Origin: Petrimonas sp.
GTDB lineage: Bacteria; Bacteroidota; Bacteroidia; Bacteroidales; Dysgonomonadaceae
Length of the DNA stretch: 64,000 nucleotides
Assembly: GCA_012839475.1 (NCBI GenBank)
Contig: DUNG01000020.1
Coordinates: forward strand, 124,001-188,000
Reading direction: 5' to 3'
The notes beneath the pieces were generated by a model. It was not told where the DNA came from. It saw only the letters and a program-made list of their open reading frames with translations, and did not search any database. Within the stretch, counting starts at the first letter, position 1. Each line of letters starts with the position of its first letter. A program made the position numbers and the translations under genes. Below are positions 51,198-61,383 of this stretch, one piece after another.

Positions 51198-52154
51198 ATG
51201 AATGTGTTTAAAAAGCTACATACGTTATTCATTACCGTGCTGCTACTGGTAGCGGGTCAAGGGTGCGACAAGATGATTTACGACGACCTGAGCGAGTGTC
51301 CGCAAGGGGTGGATTTTCACTTCTACAGCCAGACGCCGTGCGAAACAACCCGAAACTACCCGACGCAGCTCAAGCAGATACGCCTGTTCGCGTTCGATGA
51401 AAACGAGGTGTTGGTGGGAGAATACCCATTCAACGACCTGACCCTATCTGCCGAGAACCTGCAACGCACGTTCTTCTACCGATTAGGCACGTTCACGTTT
51501 GTAGCTTGGGGAAGCAACGATTTCTCAGCTTACGAGATTTCCAGTTTCAAGGTGGGGGAAACCACCAAAAAACAGATGGAACTCACGCTGGCGCAACAAG
51601 CCGAAAAGCCACACGCCACGGTGCTCTACCACGGTGTTTCAGCCCCGCTTGCCATTACCGATCGCTCGCACTTGGGCACCATATTTGATCGCATGGATAT
51701 CAACATGACGGAGTTCACCAACCGGGTTTACTTTACCGTGCACGGATTGCCCTCCGATGGCTCATTCTCCCTCTCGGTAGTGGAAAACAACGGCGCATTC
51801 CTGTTTAATGGCGATTTTGCCAGAAGCACAGGGTGGCTGTATCAACTGCCACTCGAAAACGAGGGCAAGCTGTTTAAAGCGGATATGCTGACGCTCTTGA
51901 AGCTGGGTGAAAACCGGAGCACTACCCTTGCGATTACCGACAATAAAACCAAGAAGGTTATATACGAGGCAGATTTGGTGAACGATTTGATTTTGAATCG
52001 CGAGCAAGCTACTCCGCCACCGTACAACCTGGAGTGCGAACGCGATTTCCATATCGACATCTTTTTAGAGTACGATGAAAGCACCTGGATGATAGTCAGG
52101 GCCATCATCAACAATTGGAACGTCGTTTACCGGGATATTATACTGGGGAATTAA
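51198..52154 (+). CDS. FimB/Mfa2-type fimbrial anchor lipoprotein
   Basis: A 318-residue lipoprotein (LLLVAGQGC, Cys23) with the FimB/Mfa2 pattern: YDDLSECPQGVDFHFYSQTPCETTRNY near the start, LKQIRLFAFDENEVLVGEY, and a C-terminal NWNVVYRDIILGN. In Porphyromonas such proteins anchor and limit the fimbrial shaft at the outer membrane. It directly follows the stem-loop after the major subunit. Confidence 0.85.
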   Translation: MNVFKKLHTLFITVLLLVAGQGCDKMIYDDLSECPQGVDFHFYSQTPCETTRNYPTQLKQIRLFAFDENEVLVGEYPFNDLTLSAENLQRTFFYRLGTFTFVAWGSNDFSAYEISSFKVGETTKKQMELTLAQQAEKPHATVLYHGVSAPLAITDRSHLGTIFDRMDINMTEFTNRVYFTVHGLPSDGSFSLSVVENNGAFLFNGDFARSTGWLYQLPLENEGKLFKADMLTLLKLGENRSTTLAITDNKTKKVIYEADLVNDLILNREQATPPPYNLECERDFHIDIFLEYDESTWMIVRAIINNWNVVYRDIILGN

Positions 52155-52190
52155 TGCTTATAAAAGGCCGATAATAGGTTATTGATACAG

Positions 52191-53717
52191 ATGAGTAAAA
52201 TACATGCATATGGTGTTGTTATCTTAGCGCTGCTTCTGGTGTGGCTTACCGCCTGCATCAGAGACACCGTCCTGGAGGATGACCTGTTGCCTGCTCACGT
52301 GAGGGTACAAACAACCGTGAAAATCGGCTTTCAGCAGCCTGGCACGCGTGCCTCGGGAGTCTGGGAGGAAGGAGAATACCACTCCGAAACCACCGACAAA
52401 GGCGACCCATTCGACAGCAAAATAGCCTCAATGCGCGTATTGGCGTTTAGTGAAGGAGTGTTGAAGGCAAATGAATTATATGAAAACGGGGTGAATTATG
52501 TTGATGGTAATACCTACTATACTCAGTTTGGTAAAAAGATAGAGGGAACGGACACTACCTACTATATGGATATGGAACTTATGCCCGGGCTGTATCGATT
52601 TTACTTGATAGCCAATGAAAATGATCTTTGGACGCCGGGGTTAAATGCATTACAACTTGAAACCGCTAGGATAGATGACATGTTTGCCATTCAATCCATG
52701 CAAAAAACCAGCAACAATATTCTTTCAGCTTATTGGTACAGATATTTGACCGACCACTTTAATGCATTGGGTTTGCCAATTCCTAATAAAGAACCAAAAG
52801 GCATCCCTATGGTGGGTGTTGCCGATTTAAACATAATAGCCAACCCGAATGCTGCCGAAGGAAGTCCAACGTTGATAAACCCATCTATTAACTTAAAACG
52901 TACTTTGGCAAAACTGGAGGTGTATCTTAGAAATACAGACAATGCAAACGGGCTTTATCCTGACGCCAATCTTTATCGATTCGATAAAGTAGTGTTAAGT
53001 GATAATAACAGAGAATACAATGTGTTTTACGGATATGATTTGAACGCGGAAATGCCTCTCGGCTCAAGCGGTTTATCCGTGCCCATTCCCGTACATACGG
53101 ATCATGGAGAAGGTGCCACGCCACGGTATTCGTTTCATGAAAAGGGGATGGCATACAATCAAAAAGCTTTTTTCTCCTATTTAGCCGAGTATGATGGATA
53201 TTTCTCTAGCTTTCCGTTAAATTTCTCCGTGTATGTAGAGAAGATGGGGCAGCTAATCGAGTATAAAATACCTGTTTTTCAAAGATTGGATGCCACAGAT
53301 CCAAATTCCAATAAAATATATTCTATTAAACGAAATTATCTCTATAGGGTAAAATGCACCTTGCAGGGTTCGGGAATTATTCAAGTAAATTACGCCGTGG
53401 GCGATTGGGAACTGAAGGATTATGAAACCGTGCTGGGCTACGGGTTTCAATTGGTGCGCGATGGCAATACGCTAACCATTACCAACACCATGCAGGCATG
53501 TGGCGATCATTCGATTAAGTTGGAACCGATTGGAACAACAACGTTAACTTCGGGTACCGAAACATTTACTGATTCTTCTCCAGCTATTTTCAATCAAATG
53601 GGAAACGGGGACAGCAAGACATTTACACTCAATATTCCCGAAAATTTGACTACTGGCGATCAATATTTAAAAGTTTATTATAACAACCAACTAATGGAAA
53701 CATTTACAAAAAAATAG
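52191..53717 (+). CDS. fimbrial accessory/tip lipoprotein
   Basis: A 508-residue lipoprotein (LLLVWLTAC, Cys22) with a fimbrillin-like beta pattern: VRVQTTVKIGFQQPGTRASG, SMRVLAFSEGVLKANELYENG, LPIPNKEPKGIPMVGVADLNI, RTLAKLEVYLRNTDNAN and CTLQGSGIIQVNYAVGDWELKDYETVLGYG (in parts). The starting Met at 52191 begins the signal; an upstream TTG is rejected. Position and pattern suggest a tip or accessory pilin. No exact family. Confidence 0.75.
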   Translation: MSKIHAYGVVILALLLVWLTACIRDTVLEDDLLPAHVRVQTTVKIGFQQPGTRASGVWEEGEYHSETTDKGDPFDSKIASMRVLAFSEGVLKANELYENGVNYVDGNTYYTQFGKKIEGTDTTYYMDMELMPGLYRFYLIANENDLWTPGLNALQLETARIDDMFAIQSMQKTSNNILSAYWYRYLTDHFNALGLPIPNKEPKGIPMVGVADLNIIANPNAAEGSPTLINPSINLKRTLAKLEVYLRNTDNANGLYPDANLYRFDKVVLSDNNREYNVFYGYDLNAEMPLGSSGLSVPIPVHTDHGEGATPRYSFHEKGMAYNQKAFFSYLAEYDGYFSSFPLNFSVYVEKMGQLIEYKIPVFQRLDATDPNSNKIYSIKRNYLYRVKCTLQGSGIIQVNYAVGDWELKDYETVLGYGFQLVRDGNTLTITNTMQACGDHSIKLEPIGTTTLTSGTETFTDSSPAIFNQMGNGDSKTFTLNIPENLTTGDQYLKVYYNNQLMETFTKK

Positions 53718-53784
53718 AATGATTATCTGTCATTATACCCAACCTGTTATTTCTTATACGGTTTCGGCATTCTGCACCTTTTAT

Positions 53785-53808
53785 TTATTGCTACTCGTGT
53801 AGCAATAA
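53785..53808. repeat. perfect 10-base inverted repeat in fimbrial intergenic gap
   Basis: TTATTGCTAC (53785-53794) pairs with GTAGCAATAA (53799-53808) around TCGT. No T-run follows on either strand, so it is not a classic terminator; RNA stem or binding palindrome are possible. The rest of 53718-53944 holds no gene. Confidence 0.6.
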
Positions 53809-53944
53809 GTTTGTAGATGGGGATAATTTGTGCATACATTAAGGTACAATGTATCGAAGATACAGGTGGCATGTTTTCACGAGAATGGTTTAGCAATGGT
53901 CGCAGTTTATAAAAAGTAAACGATTTTAGAAAAAACAACCATAT

Positions 53945-54901
53945 ATGCTACAAAAATATTTGATTACCATAACGGGCATTGCCCTGCTTTTTCTCTCCTC
54001 GTGTGTAAAGGAAGATTTTTCGCACTGCCCCACTGAAATTACTATCATATACCATCTTTCGGATTTTACGCCCAAAGATGGATTCTCGTTGCGGGCTAAT
54101 CCAACCTCCCCCGCGACAGATGCGGAGAAAGTGATTGAGAATTTATACCTGTTTTTGTTCTCGACATCTCCGGAGAAAACAATTAAACGTTATTTGGAGT
54201 CTCCCACAGCTTCGGGAGAGGGTTTTGAGGGTACCACTGGAAACGTCAAACTTTATCTTTCGCCTGCCGAAGCAGGAACACGTGATGTGTACTTGGTTGC
54301 GAACTGTGCCGATTTAAAAACAGCGCTCGATGGAGTTACTACCGCAACCCAATTAGAAACTGTTTTGCGCGAAAATGCCAATCCGTTGACGATGACGACA
54401 CCACTTTTAATGTCGGGAGAGCGATTGGGCTATAACTTCAATGAAAGTGACAGCCATCATATATTGGATAAAATAACGCTTAACCACGCTGTCGCGAAAT
54501 TGCAAATAAATATATCGCTGAAAAATCCAGCACACCAAAGCGCCACGCAAACCGATTACGGTTATAAATTTTTGAACTTTGGCACAAAAACGTTTGTTTT
54601 ACCTAAACCAAGTGAGCAAGCCAACACGGCAGAACATACTGATTGGCAACCTTTCGCTGCACCTTACGTGACTGTAGCAACGGTAGATGGCACGGAAAAT
54701 GGCATGGTGAACTCATTCATACTTACTGCCTATATCAACGAGTATGATGCTACGCAAACTCCTGCATCGGTTCAGTTTCGACTGCCCTATAATCCCGTGA
54801 TGCCGCCGCCCCACTTTAGCGATGAAATATACACCATTCAACTACCTGCTGCTGTGGAACGGAACACGTTATATTACTACAGTAATGTATATGTTCATTA
54901 A
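53945..54901 (+). CDS. FimB/Mfa2-like fimbrial lipoprotein
   Basis: A 318-residue lipoprotein (GIALLFLSSC, Cys20) with the fimbrillin-like pattern VKEDFSHCPTEITIIYHLSDF, IENLYLFLFSTSPEKTIKRYLESP, KLYLSPAEAGTRDVYLVANC and KITLNHAVAKLQINISLKNPA. Resembles the second FimB/Mfa2-type gene of this locus in size. Ends in a short aromatic strand (LYYYSNVYVH). Likely a tip or anchor component. Confidence 0.75.
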   Translation: MLQKYLITITGIALLFLSSCVKEDFSHCPTEITIIYHLSDFTPKDGFSLRANPTSPATDAEKVIENLYLFLFSTSPEKTIKRYLESPTASGEGFEGTTGNVKLYLSPAEAGTRDVYLVANCADLKTALDGVTTATQLETVLRENANPLTMTTPLLMSGERLGYNFNESDSHHILDKITLNHAVAKLQINISLKNPAHQSATQTDYGYKFLNFGTKTFVLPKPSEQANTAEHTDWQPFAAPYVTVATVDGTENGMVNSFILTAYINEYDATQTPASVQFRLPYNPVMPPPHFSDEIYTIQLPAAVERNTLYYYSNVYVH

Positions 54902-55015
54902 TTATCAGGTGTAAGTTCTGAGTTCAAGTGGTCTGCTGAATCACACCTAAATCGTAAATGAATAATTGGCATATTGGTAAATGGACCAATTAAAAAAAGT
55001 CTTAATTTGAAGAAA

Positions 55016-58000
55016 ATGACAGCAAAGAAACTCCCATTATACAGTTTAAACATTAAAACTGTGTTCACCCTTTTGGTGACACTGTTTTGTTGTTTGAATG
55101 CCACCCTTTTATCGGCACAAGGAACACAGTATAAAGCTGTTAGCAACAATTTGATAACAAACTCCAAATTCAACACCGGAATCACTGGCTGGACTGTTGA
55201 AGAACCCGGACCCGCAAACAACGAATGGGTTGGTTGGCGATGGGACAACACCTTTACCTACGGCTCAGTCTTATGGATTGACAATGGTCATGAACCTCAA
55301 CCGATTAATGCCACATCAAACAGCATGAACCTCTGCGTTGACTACCCCAAGCGGGTAAAGTTTTCGTTTACCTCTTCCAATACAGGAGAATACAATATGG
55401 TGGTTAAGCTGGGCGGACAAGTGATAGGTACTTTTACCAACAATGAAGGTTGGGCGCAATCTATCTTTACCCCATCTTCGGAAGTAGAAATTGACACTAT
55501 TTTCCACAACCATTGGCCCCGTCACTATGTAACCGATGGAGAAATAAACAACAATATATGGCACGATTTTACCATTACCATTCCTAACTACACAGGTCCG
55601 GCTTCGGGCGAATTAACCTTTGACTACACCCTTAACGGAGCATCTCGCATGGTCTATTTGGACAATGTAGAAGTGTATGAAATTATTCCTACGCCTGTAC
55701 CTTCTACAGACAACGTTAACCTGCCCGATTGCGAGCCCAACACGAAATATGATTTAACCGGGTTAGAACCTGCTGATGCCAAATACACCTACACTTGGTT
55801 CAGGAGTACAGACACATCGATATTCACCAATGAAGTTTATGACCCTACACAAGTGGGAGTAGGTACCTATTATCTGTTTGCCAAATCTAAATGTGGCTTC
55901 GTTAACAACAAATACAGCTATCCTTCGGTAGCGGTAACGGTGAATCCCGGAGAAGGTTGTTGTGGAAACAATGTGGTGATGGACGGAACATTCGACCAAA
56001 CCCAGAAAGTTGGTTCTTATGATATACCAATAGGAGACACTTACATCGGTGGTGGTACCTACTGGAACAGAAACTTTACAAACGCAGACAATGAGTTCCA
56101 TATTACTCCTACTGTTACTTTTCCTAGTACTTTTTACGGCGGAAGTTGGACCCTGACAAAGGCTCTAAAAATGGCACATGAAACTTTAGCATGGAATAAA
56201 CTTATCTTTCAAAAAAACTCTAAGATTAGCCGATGGGGTAAAAAAATCATCGAGTTTGATTATGTATTTACTACTAATGCATATCCTAGCCATTTTGCCA
56301 TCTATTTAGAACCAAAGGATATTCAGGGGAAAAACTATCTCGGAACAACTTCATACGCTCCTTGGTTGGCACATTTCTATAAAGCGGGTTTTAGTGCTAC
56401 TAAAAAATGGGAAGTCTCGGCAATCAAAAATGGTATAACCGTAAAGGTTAACGGGGAGGTTGCTCAACAAGATGTAAGGAAATATAACGTTGATGAGGTT
56501 TACAGGATAACCATTGAGGTACCTGCGAATTTTGATAATTCAGGTGTAGATTTCTTTGGTGGAATCGCTTTCTGGGGTAGCAATACTGTGGATAAGTATA
56601 TAGACAACGTAAGCGTAAGGGTTCTGAATCCCGATGCACCTATTTTAAAAACTAATTCGGTAGCCGCAAGTTGTCCCGATGGGTTGGGTAATCTTAATCT
56701 GTTATCTGACCCAAGCAATAGGGAAAATAATAAGAATCTTACAGGATTGGAATACCGTTGGTTTTATGAAAACTCCTCCACGGGAGCAATGGTGGTTGAT
56801 CCTACAAAAGTCGCTCCGGGTACATATTACCTCTTTACTTTCAATCCCGATACAGAGTGTTATAGTGATAACGGAACCGCGGTAACCGTTATCCAAGACT
56901 GTCCCGTTATCAAGGGAACAGTGTATGATGATTGGGATGGTGCTGCTAATGGTGGTATAAGCAACCAATCTGCCGTGCAAAACGCGCAACTTTACGCTTT
57001 ATTGGTAAACTCCGCGAATAATGTAGTAAAATCGATGAAACTTAAGGCAGATGATGGTTCATTCCTCTTTACCGGAGCTAAAAATACGGTGTATTACGTG
57101 ATGATTTCCACTTACGATGTGCCGGTAGGTACTCCTGCACCGGCAGCCCCGGCGTATGCTCCAGGGAACCTGCCTACCGGGGAAACCCTGAATGGAACAG
57201 TTGACGGCACTGCCGATGGTAAATCTGTCAACTTTTCCACCGGAGGGGGTGCTTCTTCGATTAGCACTGTAAACTTTGGGATAAACGCGGTGCCTATGCA
57301 AGACGATTTCACTTTTAGGGGTTGCGTAACATCCGCGAAAGTAACCGAGACAATAATGCTTAAAAGTGTGGACGATGCTCCCGCTAACATTTGGAATGAA
57401 GGTATGGGACAGAAGGTTATGATTATCAATCCGAGTATAACCAACGGAACATTGGTTTATAATAGTTCAACTCCGGTAACGATAACAACAGATGTCACCA
57501 TTGATAATTACGACCCCACAAAATTGGTTTTCACAAGAACCGACGCTACGCAGAATTCAAAGGTGGAGTTTAAATACGCCTTTGTAGATGCCGCCGGGCA
57601 CAGTGTACTGAATTTGGGAACGGGAGTGCAAGTACGACCGGCCGTTATCTCTTACACGTTTAACGCGGAGCCGGAAATTCAAAGCGTAACTTTACCACAG
57701 ATTGAATCGGGCGGCTCGTTCACTTACAAGCCCGAAAACAATGATGCATCAGGAAATAAAATACCTGACGGAACCATATACGAATGGACACGCCCCTATC
57801 AGTTGGGAGTATCGGGGCTTCAAAGCGGTACAAACACGGCACTTGAAGGAATTAGCCAAACGCTTATCAACTACACCTCTATACCTAAAGAGGTAACCTA
57901 TTCTGTTACAGCAACCACGCCCGTAGGCTGTGAATCCCAATTCACGATAACCGTATCGGTAAACAGTGTTGAGTACTCTTGCTCCAATCCGTGGTATTCA

Positions 58001-60652
58001 ATAGGTGGTACTCCTACCTACCAGACCAGAACCATTGGAACGGTAACAGACCCTAATCCCGAAAACGATCCGCCACAAGCGTTTACCACGACCGGTGTTC
58101 GAGAAATTAATGTGAATAATATGTACGGGTCTTCAGCCATTGGCGTGAGTACAACAGCTGCGGGAAATGTATATTTTATCCCATCGCAAGGTAACAACTA
58201 CGTTCCAAGCATTTATTTGAACGTTGACGGAACCTCGCAACAGCAAATAGCTGAATTGCCTACAGGAGCGGGTAATGTAAAAAACATGACGTTCCATAAA
58301 AACGGAAGCATGTGGATTATTGGACAAAACTCACATCTTTACACCTTGACCAATAGGCAAATACAACTCGCAATCAATAACAACACCCCCATACTCGCCA
58401 ATGACCCCAACGGCTGGAAAGATGTGGGACTGATTATCGGATTACCCACTGGAACAGATGTAGAAGTAGCGGATACCGAATTTAATAACGGTGGCTCACT
58501 CTACGTGCTAATGAGTAACGGCGAGATGCGTATAATCAACCCGGTACAGTTAAATAATGTTCATTCTGATACTGAAGTGGTGGTTGATGATATCGAATAT
58601 CTAATTAACGTCATCCACCATAATTTCACCGGAGAGATTATTCCTGATTTAAGTGGATTCACCTTTACCGGAATGGCCACGCTTTCAGCACGTGGCTCGT
58701 TTCTCGTTTCGGCACACAAAGATGGGAACTCTTATTTAATAGAGTTAAATATGCTTGCAACGCCAGGTGGTGATTTGAACCCTCGCGTTACGGTTGTAAA
58801 AAAGCTCGATAACGTGTTGATAGGCGACTTGGCTTCTTGTGCCTATGCACGTAACTTTTGGATAGGAGATATAAGCGAAGAAGGGAAAACACCGGGAAAC
58901 TGGATGCAAAACCTAGTACCCCGCGACGGCGAGTCCATCGAATTTGCCGACGGAAATAACACCCTTACTCCCGGACTTACTGCCCAAAGAGATTTACATG
59001 TAAAACTCCCGTACAGGGAAGCTTTCAACGTGGTTAACAGATCAGATAAAGCACTCGTTATCCCTGCCGGCAGCACGCTTGTAATTCACGGAAAAGTGGG
59101 ACAATCTACGGAAGTAATGGTAGATGGAATACTTCAGGTAACAATGATATCCGAAACCAATCCCGATAAAGTAATTCTCGAAGCGGCACCCGATAAGCCC
59201 CTGGGAAATCTGTTGCTGAAAAATTCCGCTTATAAAGACGGGAGCGAAACCATTGCCGCCACAGTACAATTCTACAACAAAGGCTACGATGTTTGCAATT
59301 GCTCGGACAGCAGAGGTTGGAGCTGGCAATACTTCGGTATTCCAGTAACATCAGCTTCCGTTTTCCCCGCTTCAAATTTGACTCCACCGGGCGGAGCACT
59401 TACCGTAAATAGGTGGGATGAACCGACAACAGAGCGTAATAAATGGATAAACATGCCCGAAAACTCTACGCTAACACCTTTTAGCGGATATGAGATAACA
59501 AGTAGTGGTACAACTATCCCGATGGACATCTATTCATTTAAAGGTAACCTAAACGTGGGTAATGCTACTGTTGCCCTTACAAAAACTGATGGTGTAAATT
59601 ATTCGGGGTTTAACTTAGTGGGCAACTCATACACGGCAGCTATCCCGATAAGTGAACTCGCTTTGCAATTCCAAACTGAATTGACGGAAAAAACGGTCTA
59701 TCTATATCATACCGGCTCACGCGATCAGTGGCGCAAGTTAAATGGCACCTTCACGACGAATGAGGCTGCTTCAGGGCAATATAAAGCTGTTCCGTTATAT
59801 TTGGCGGATCAGGGCGGCTTGGAGTCGCAAATTCCGGCTATGCATGCGTTTATGATTAAAACAGATGCTAACAATACGTTGACAATCAAATACGACCAGT
59901 TAGAAGCGAATAAAGTGGTGGCTCCCGACGTGGCCTGGCGTTCTACATCTACAAACTCCAAATCAGGTGATAAAGCTATTCCCAACGTAATCATCGACGT
60001 GCTGGGCACGGAATCGGCCGACAGGGTATGGCTGTTCCAGCAACCGGGTACCACGCAAGGGTTCGACAACGGTTGGGACGGTGAAAAAATCATCGAAACC
60101 GGGTTGGCGCAAATCTACGTGGCGGGATCCGATGGCAACAGCTACCAGGTAGCTACCGTGGGCGATATCGAAGATACGCGCTTTGGCTTTACCGCCGAAA
60201 TGAATGGAAAGTACACCCTTAACCTGTCGGTATCACCGGAAATAGCTGCCCGCAACCTCTCGCTCGTGGACACCCAAACGGGTGCACGTGTAACGTTAAG
60301 GAATGGGGCGGAGTACAGCTTTACAGCGCAAGAGGGCGATAACGGGAAACGATTCAAGATCGTGACTGCGGGGACGAATATCCCCTCGGTATTCGATAAG
60401 CAGCCAACCGAAAACGAGCATTATATAAAAATTTATAGCCATCGTGACGAGGGGGTGAAAGTGATCAACCAGTCGGGCGAAGATTGCATGATCGAGGTGT
60501 ATGACGTGACCGGGAAACAGGTGTTGAAAACAAAAATCAGGTACAACAGCATGGAAACGGTGCTCAACTCGGGGTCACTCCATAGGGGCGTCTATATCGT
60601 GAAAGTGCAGGGACCTACTAAACGAAAGGTGAAACGGGTATTGATACATTAG
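55016..60652 (+). CDS. giant T9SS-exported surface protein
   Basis: An 1878-residue protein with a signal peptide (FTLLVTLFCCLNATLLSAQ), many Ig-like/SdrD-like repeats (for example IKGTVYDDWDGAANGGISN with NAQLYALLVN), repeated YTWFRSTDTSIFTNEVYDPTQVGVGTYYLFAKSKCG-like modules (given in parts), and a C-terminal type A T9SS sorting domain (about the last 75 residues, IEVYDVTGKQVLKTK and RGVYIVKVQGPTKRKVKRVLIH). It is exported by the Bacteroidetes type IX system to the surface. It lies right after the fimbrial genes, so it may be an adhesin linked with the fimbria. Start at ATG 55016; the earlier Met is a shadow. Confidence 0.85.
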   Translation: MTAKKLPLYSLNIKTVFTLLVTLFCCLNATLLSAQGTQYKAVSNNLITNSKFNTGITGWTVEEPGPANNEWVGWRWDNTFTYGSVLWIDNGHEPQPINATSNSMNLCVDYPKRVKFSFTSSNTGEYNMVVKLGGQVIGTFTNNEGWAQSIFTPSSEVEIDTIFHNHWPRHYVTDGEINNNIWHDFTITIPNYTGPASGELTFDYTLNGASRMVYLDNVEVYEIIPTPVPSTDNVNLPDCEPNTKYDLTGLEPADAKYTYTWFRSTDTSIFTNEVYDPTQVGVGTYYLFAKSKCGFVNNKYSYPSVAVTVNPGEGCCGNNVVMDGTFDQTQKVGSYDIPIGDTYIGGGTYWNRNFTNADNEFHITPTVTFPSTFYGGSWTLTKALKMAHETLAWNKLIFQKNSKISRWGKKIIEFDYVFTTNAYPSHFAIYLEPKDIQGKNYLGTTSYAPWLAHFYKAGFSATKKWEVSAIKNGITVKVNGEVAQQDVRKYNVDEVYRITIEVPANFDNSGVDFFGGIAFWGSNTVDKYIDNVSVRVLNPDAPILKTNSVAASCPDGLGNLNLLSDPSNRENNKNLTGLEYRWFYENSSTGAMVVDPTKVAPGTYYLFTFNPDTECYSDNGTAVTVIQDCPVIKGTVYDDWDGAANGGISNQSAVQNAQLYALLVNSANNVVKSMKLKADDGSFLFTGAKNTVYYVMISTYDVPVGTPAPAAPAYAPGNLPTGETLNGTVDGTADGKSVNFSTGGGASSISTVNFGINAVPMQDDFTFRGCVTSAKVTETIMLKSVDDAPANIWNEGMGQKVMIINPSITNGTLVYNSSTPVTITTDVTIDNYDPTKLVFTRTDATQNSKVEFKYAFVDAAGHSVLNLGTGVQVRPAVISYTFNAEPEIQSVTLPQIESGGSFTYKPENNDASGNKIPDGTIYEWTRPYQLGVSGLQSGTNTALEGISQTLINYTSIPKEVTYSVTATTPVGCESQFTITVSVNSVEYSCSNPWYSIGGTPTYQTRTIGTVTDPNPENDPPQAFTTTGVREINVNNMYGSSAIGVSTTAAGNVYFIPSQGNNYVPSIYLNVDGTSQQQIAELPTGAGNVKNMTFHKNGSMWIIGQNSHLYTLTNRQIQLAINNNTPILANDPNGWKDVGLIIGLPTGTDVEVADTEFNNGGSLYVLMSNGEMRIINPVQLNNVHSDTEVVVDDIEYLINVIHHNFTGEIIPDLSGFTFTGMATLSARGSFLVSAHKDGNSYLIELNMLATPGGDLNPRVTVVKKLDNVLIGDLASCAYARNFWIGDISEEGKTPGNWMQNLVPRDGESIEFADGNNTLTPGLTAQRDLHVKLPYREAFNVVNRSDKALVIPAGSTLVIHGKVGQSTEVMVDGILQVTMISETNPDKVILEAAPDKPLGNLLLKNSAYKDGSETIAATVQFYNKGYDVCNCSDSRGWSWQYFGIPVTSASVFPASNLTPPGGALTVNRWDEPTTERNKWINMPENSTLTPFSGYEITSSGTTIPMDIYSFKGNLNVGNATVALTKTDGVNYSGFNLVGNSYTAAIPISELALQFQTELTEKTVYLYHTGSRDQWRKLNGTFTTNEAASGQYKAVPLYLADQGGLESQIPAMHAFMIKTDANNTLTIKYDQLEANKVVAPDVAWRSTSTNSKSGDKAIPNVIIDVLGTESADRVWLFQQPGTTQGFDNGWDGEKIIETGLAQIYVAGSDGNSYQVATVGDIEDTRFGFTAEMNGKYTLNLSVSPEIAARNLSLVDTQTGARVTLRNGAEYSFTAQEGDNGKRFKIVTAGTNIPSVFDKQPTENEHYIKIYSHRDEGVKVINQSGEDCMIEVYDVTGKQVLKTKIRYNSMETVLNSGSLHRGVYIVKVQGPTKRKVKRVLIH

Positions 60653-60861
60653 GGTCGCGGCACGCTATTTCTACCCCAGAGGAGAGTCTTCCACCGAGCT
60701 CCCCTTTAAAAAATTTCTGGTTTGCTTTTTGGAGCCGATACTTTGTTTGACGGCTTTATCCGCGAATAATTATTGGTGATTAAAGTTATATTTCGTACTT
60801 TAACCACGTAAGAGCTATTGATCATGATTAAACCAGGAGGATTTTAAATTAAGGTGATGGC

Positions 60862-61164
60862 ATGTTCGGGTTAAGTGACGAAGTTATAGTCGATTTGCGT
60901 GCCGTTTTTAGACAATATCCTAACGTTCAGGAAGTACTGATTTTTGGTTCTAGGATGAAAGGGGATTATCGAAACGGTTCGGATATCGATTTGGCTATAA
61001 AGGGTGATAATACAACCTTCGGCGACCTTATGGATATTTCTTGCGATATAGATGATTTAGGATTGCTCTACAAAGTAGACGTGCTTCTTTACACGCAAGA
61101 AAAAGAGACTCCTGTTGGTCAACAGATAGACGCGACGGGGAAGCTGTTTTACCGGAAAGACTAA
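60862..61164 (+). CDS. MNT-type nucleotidyltransferase, no HEPN partner seen
   Basis: A 100-residue minimal nucleotidyltransferase: EVLIFGSRMKGDYRNGSDIDLAIKGD holds the GS-x10-D-x-D core. MNT proteins usually form pairs with HEPN proteins as toxin-antitoxin systems; no HEPN gene is visible on either side (gaps 60653-60861 and 61165-61383 hold no gene). An AGGAGG-like site lies before the start region (60836 onward), but somewhat far. It may be an orphan antitoxin. Confidence 0.85.
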   Translation: MFGLSDEVIVDLRAVFRQYPNVQEVLIFGSRMKGDYRNGSDIDLAIKGDNTTFGDLMDISCDIDDLGLLYKVDVLLYTQEKETPVGQQIDATGKLFYRKD

Positions 61165-61302
61165 TCTAATACTAACAAGGTGATACAACATCGAAACAGA
61201 CTGCTTAGGGTTAAAAGATATGTAGGTACCCTAAACAGGCAACTTTCAACCGCCCACGCTACATTTAATGGGCAAACATTTTGAGAATCCGTTTGAAAAC
61301 AA

Positions 61303-61354
61303 TATCTTTGTGGCTGAATGAACGAGGGAAGCAGGAAAGACCGCTTCCCTTTTT
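61303..61354 (+). promoter_or_regulatory. promoter and terminator-like attenuator before rimP
   Basis: A -7 element TATCTTTG (61303-61310) with TTTTG 19 bases upstream (61279-61283) precedes a stem GGGAAGC (61326-61332) / GCTTCCC (61343-61349) and a T-run (61350-61354), which looks like an intrinsic terminator. It lies 30 bases before the rimP ATG (61384). Transcription must read through it to express rimP-nusA-infB, so it may be an attenuator. No gene lies in 61165-61383 otherwise. Confidence 0.6.
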
Positions 61355-61383
61355 GTTCATAAAAGCAGTTTATCGCCACTTTT

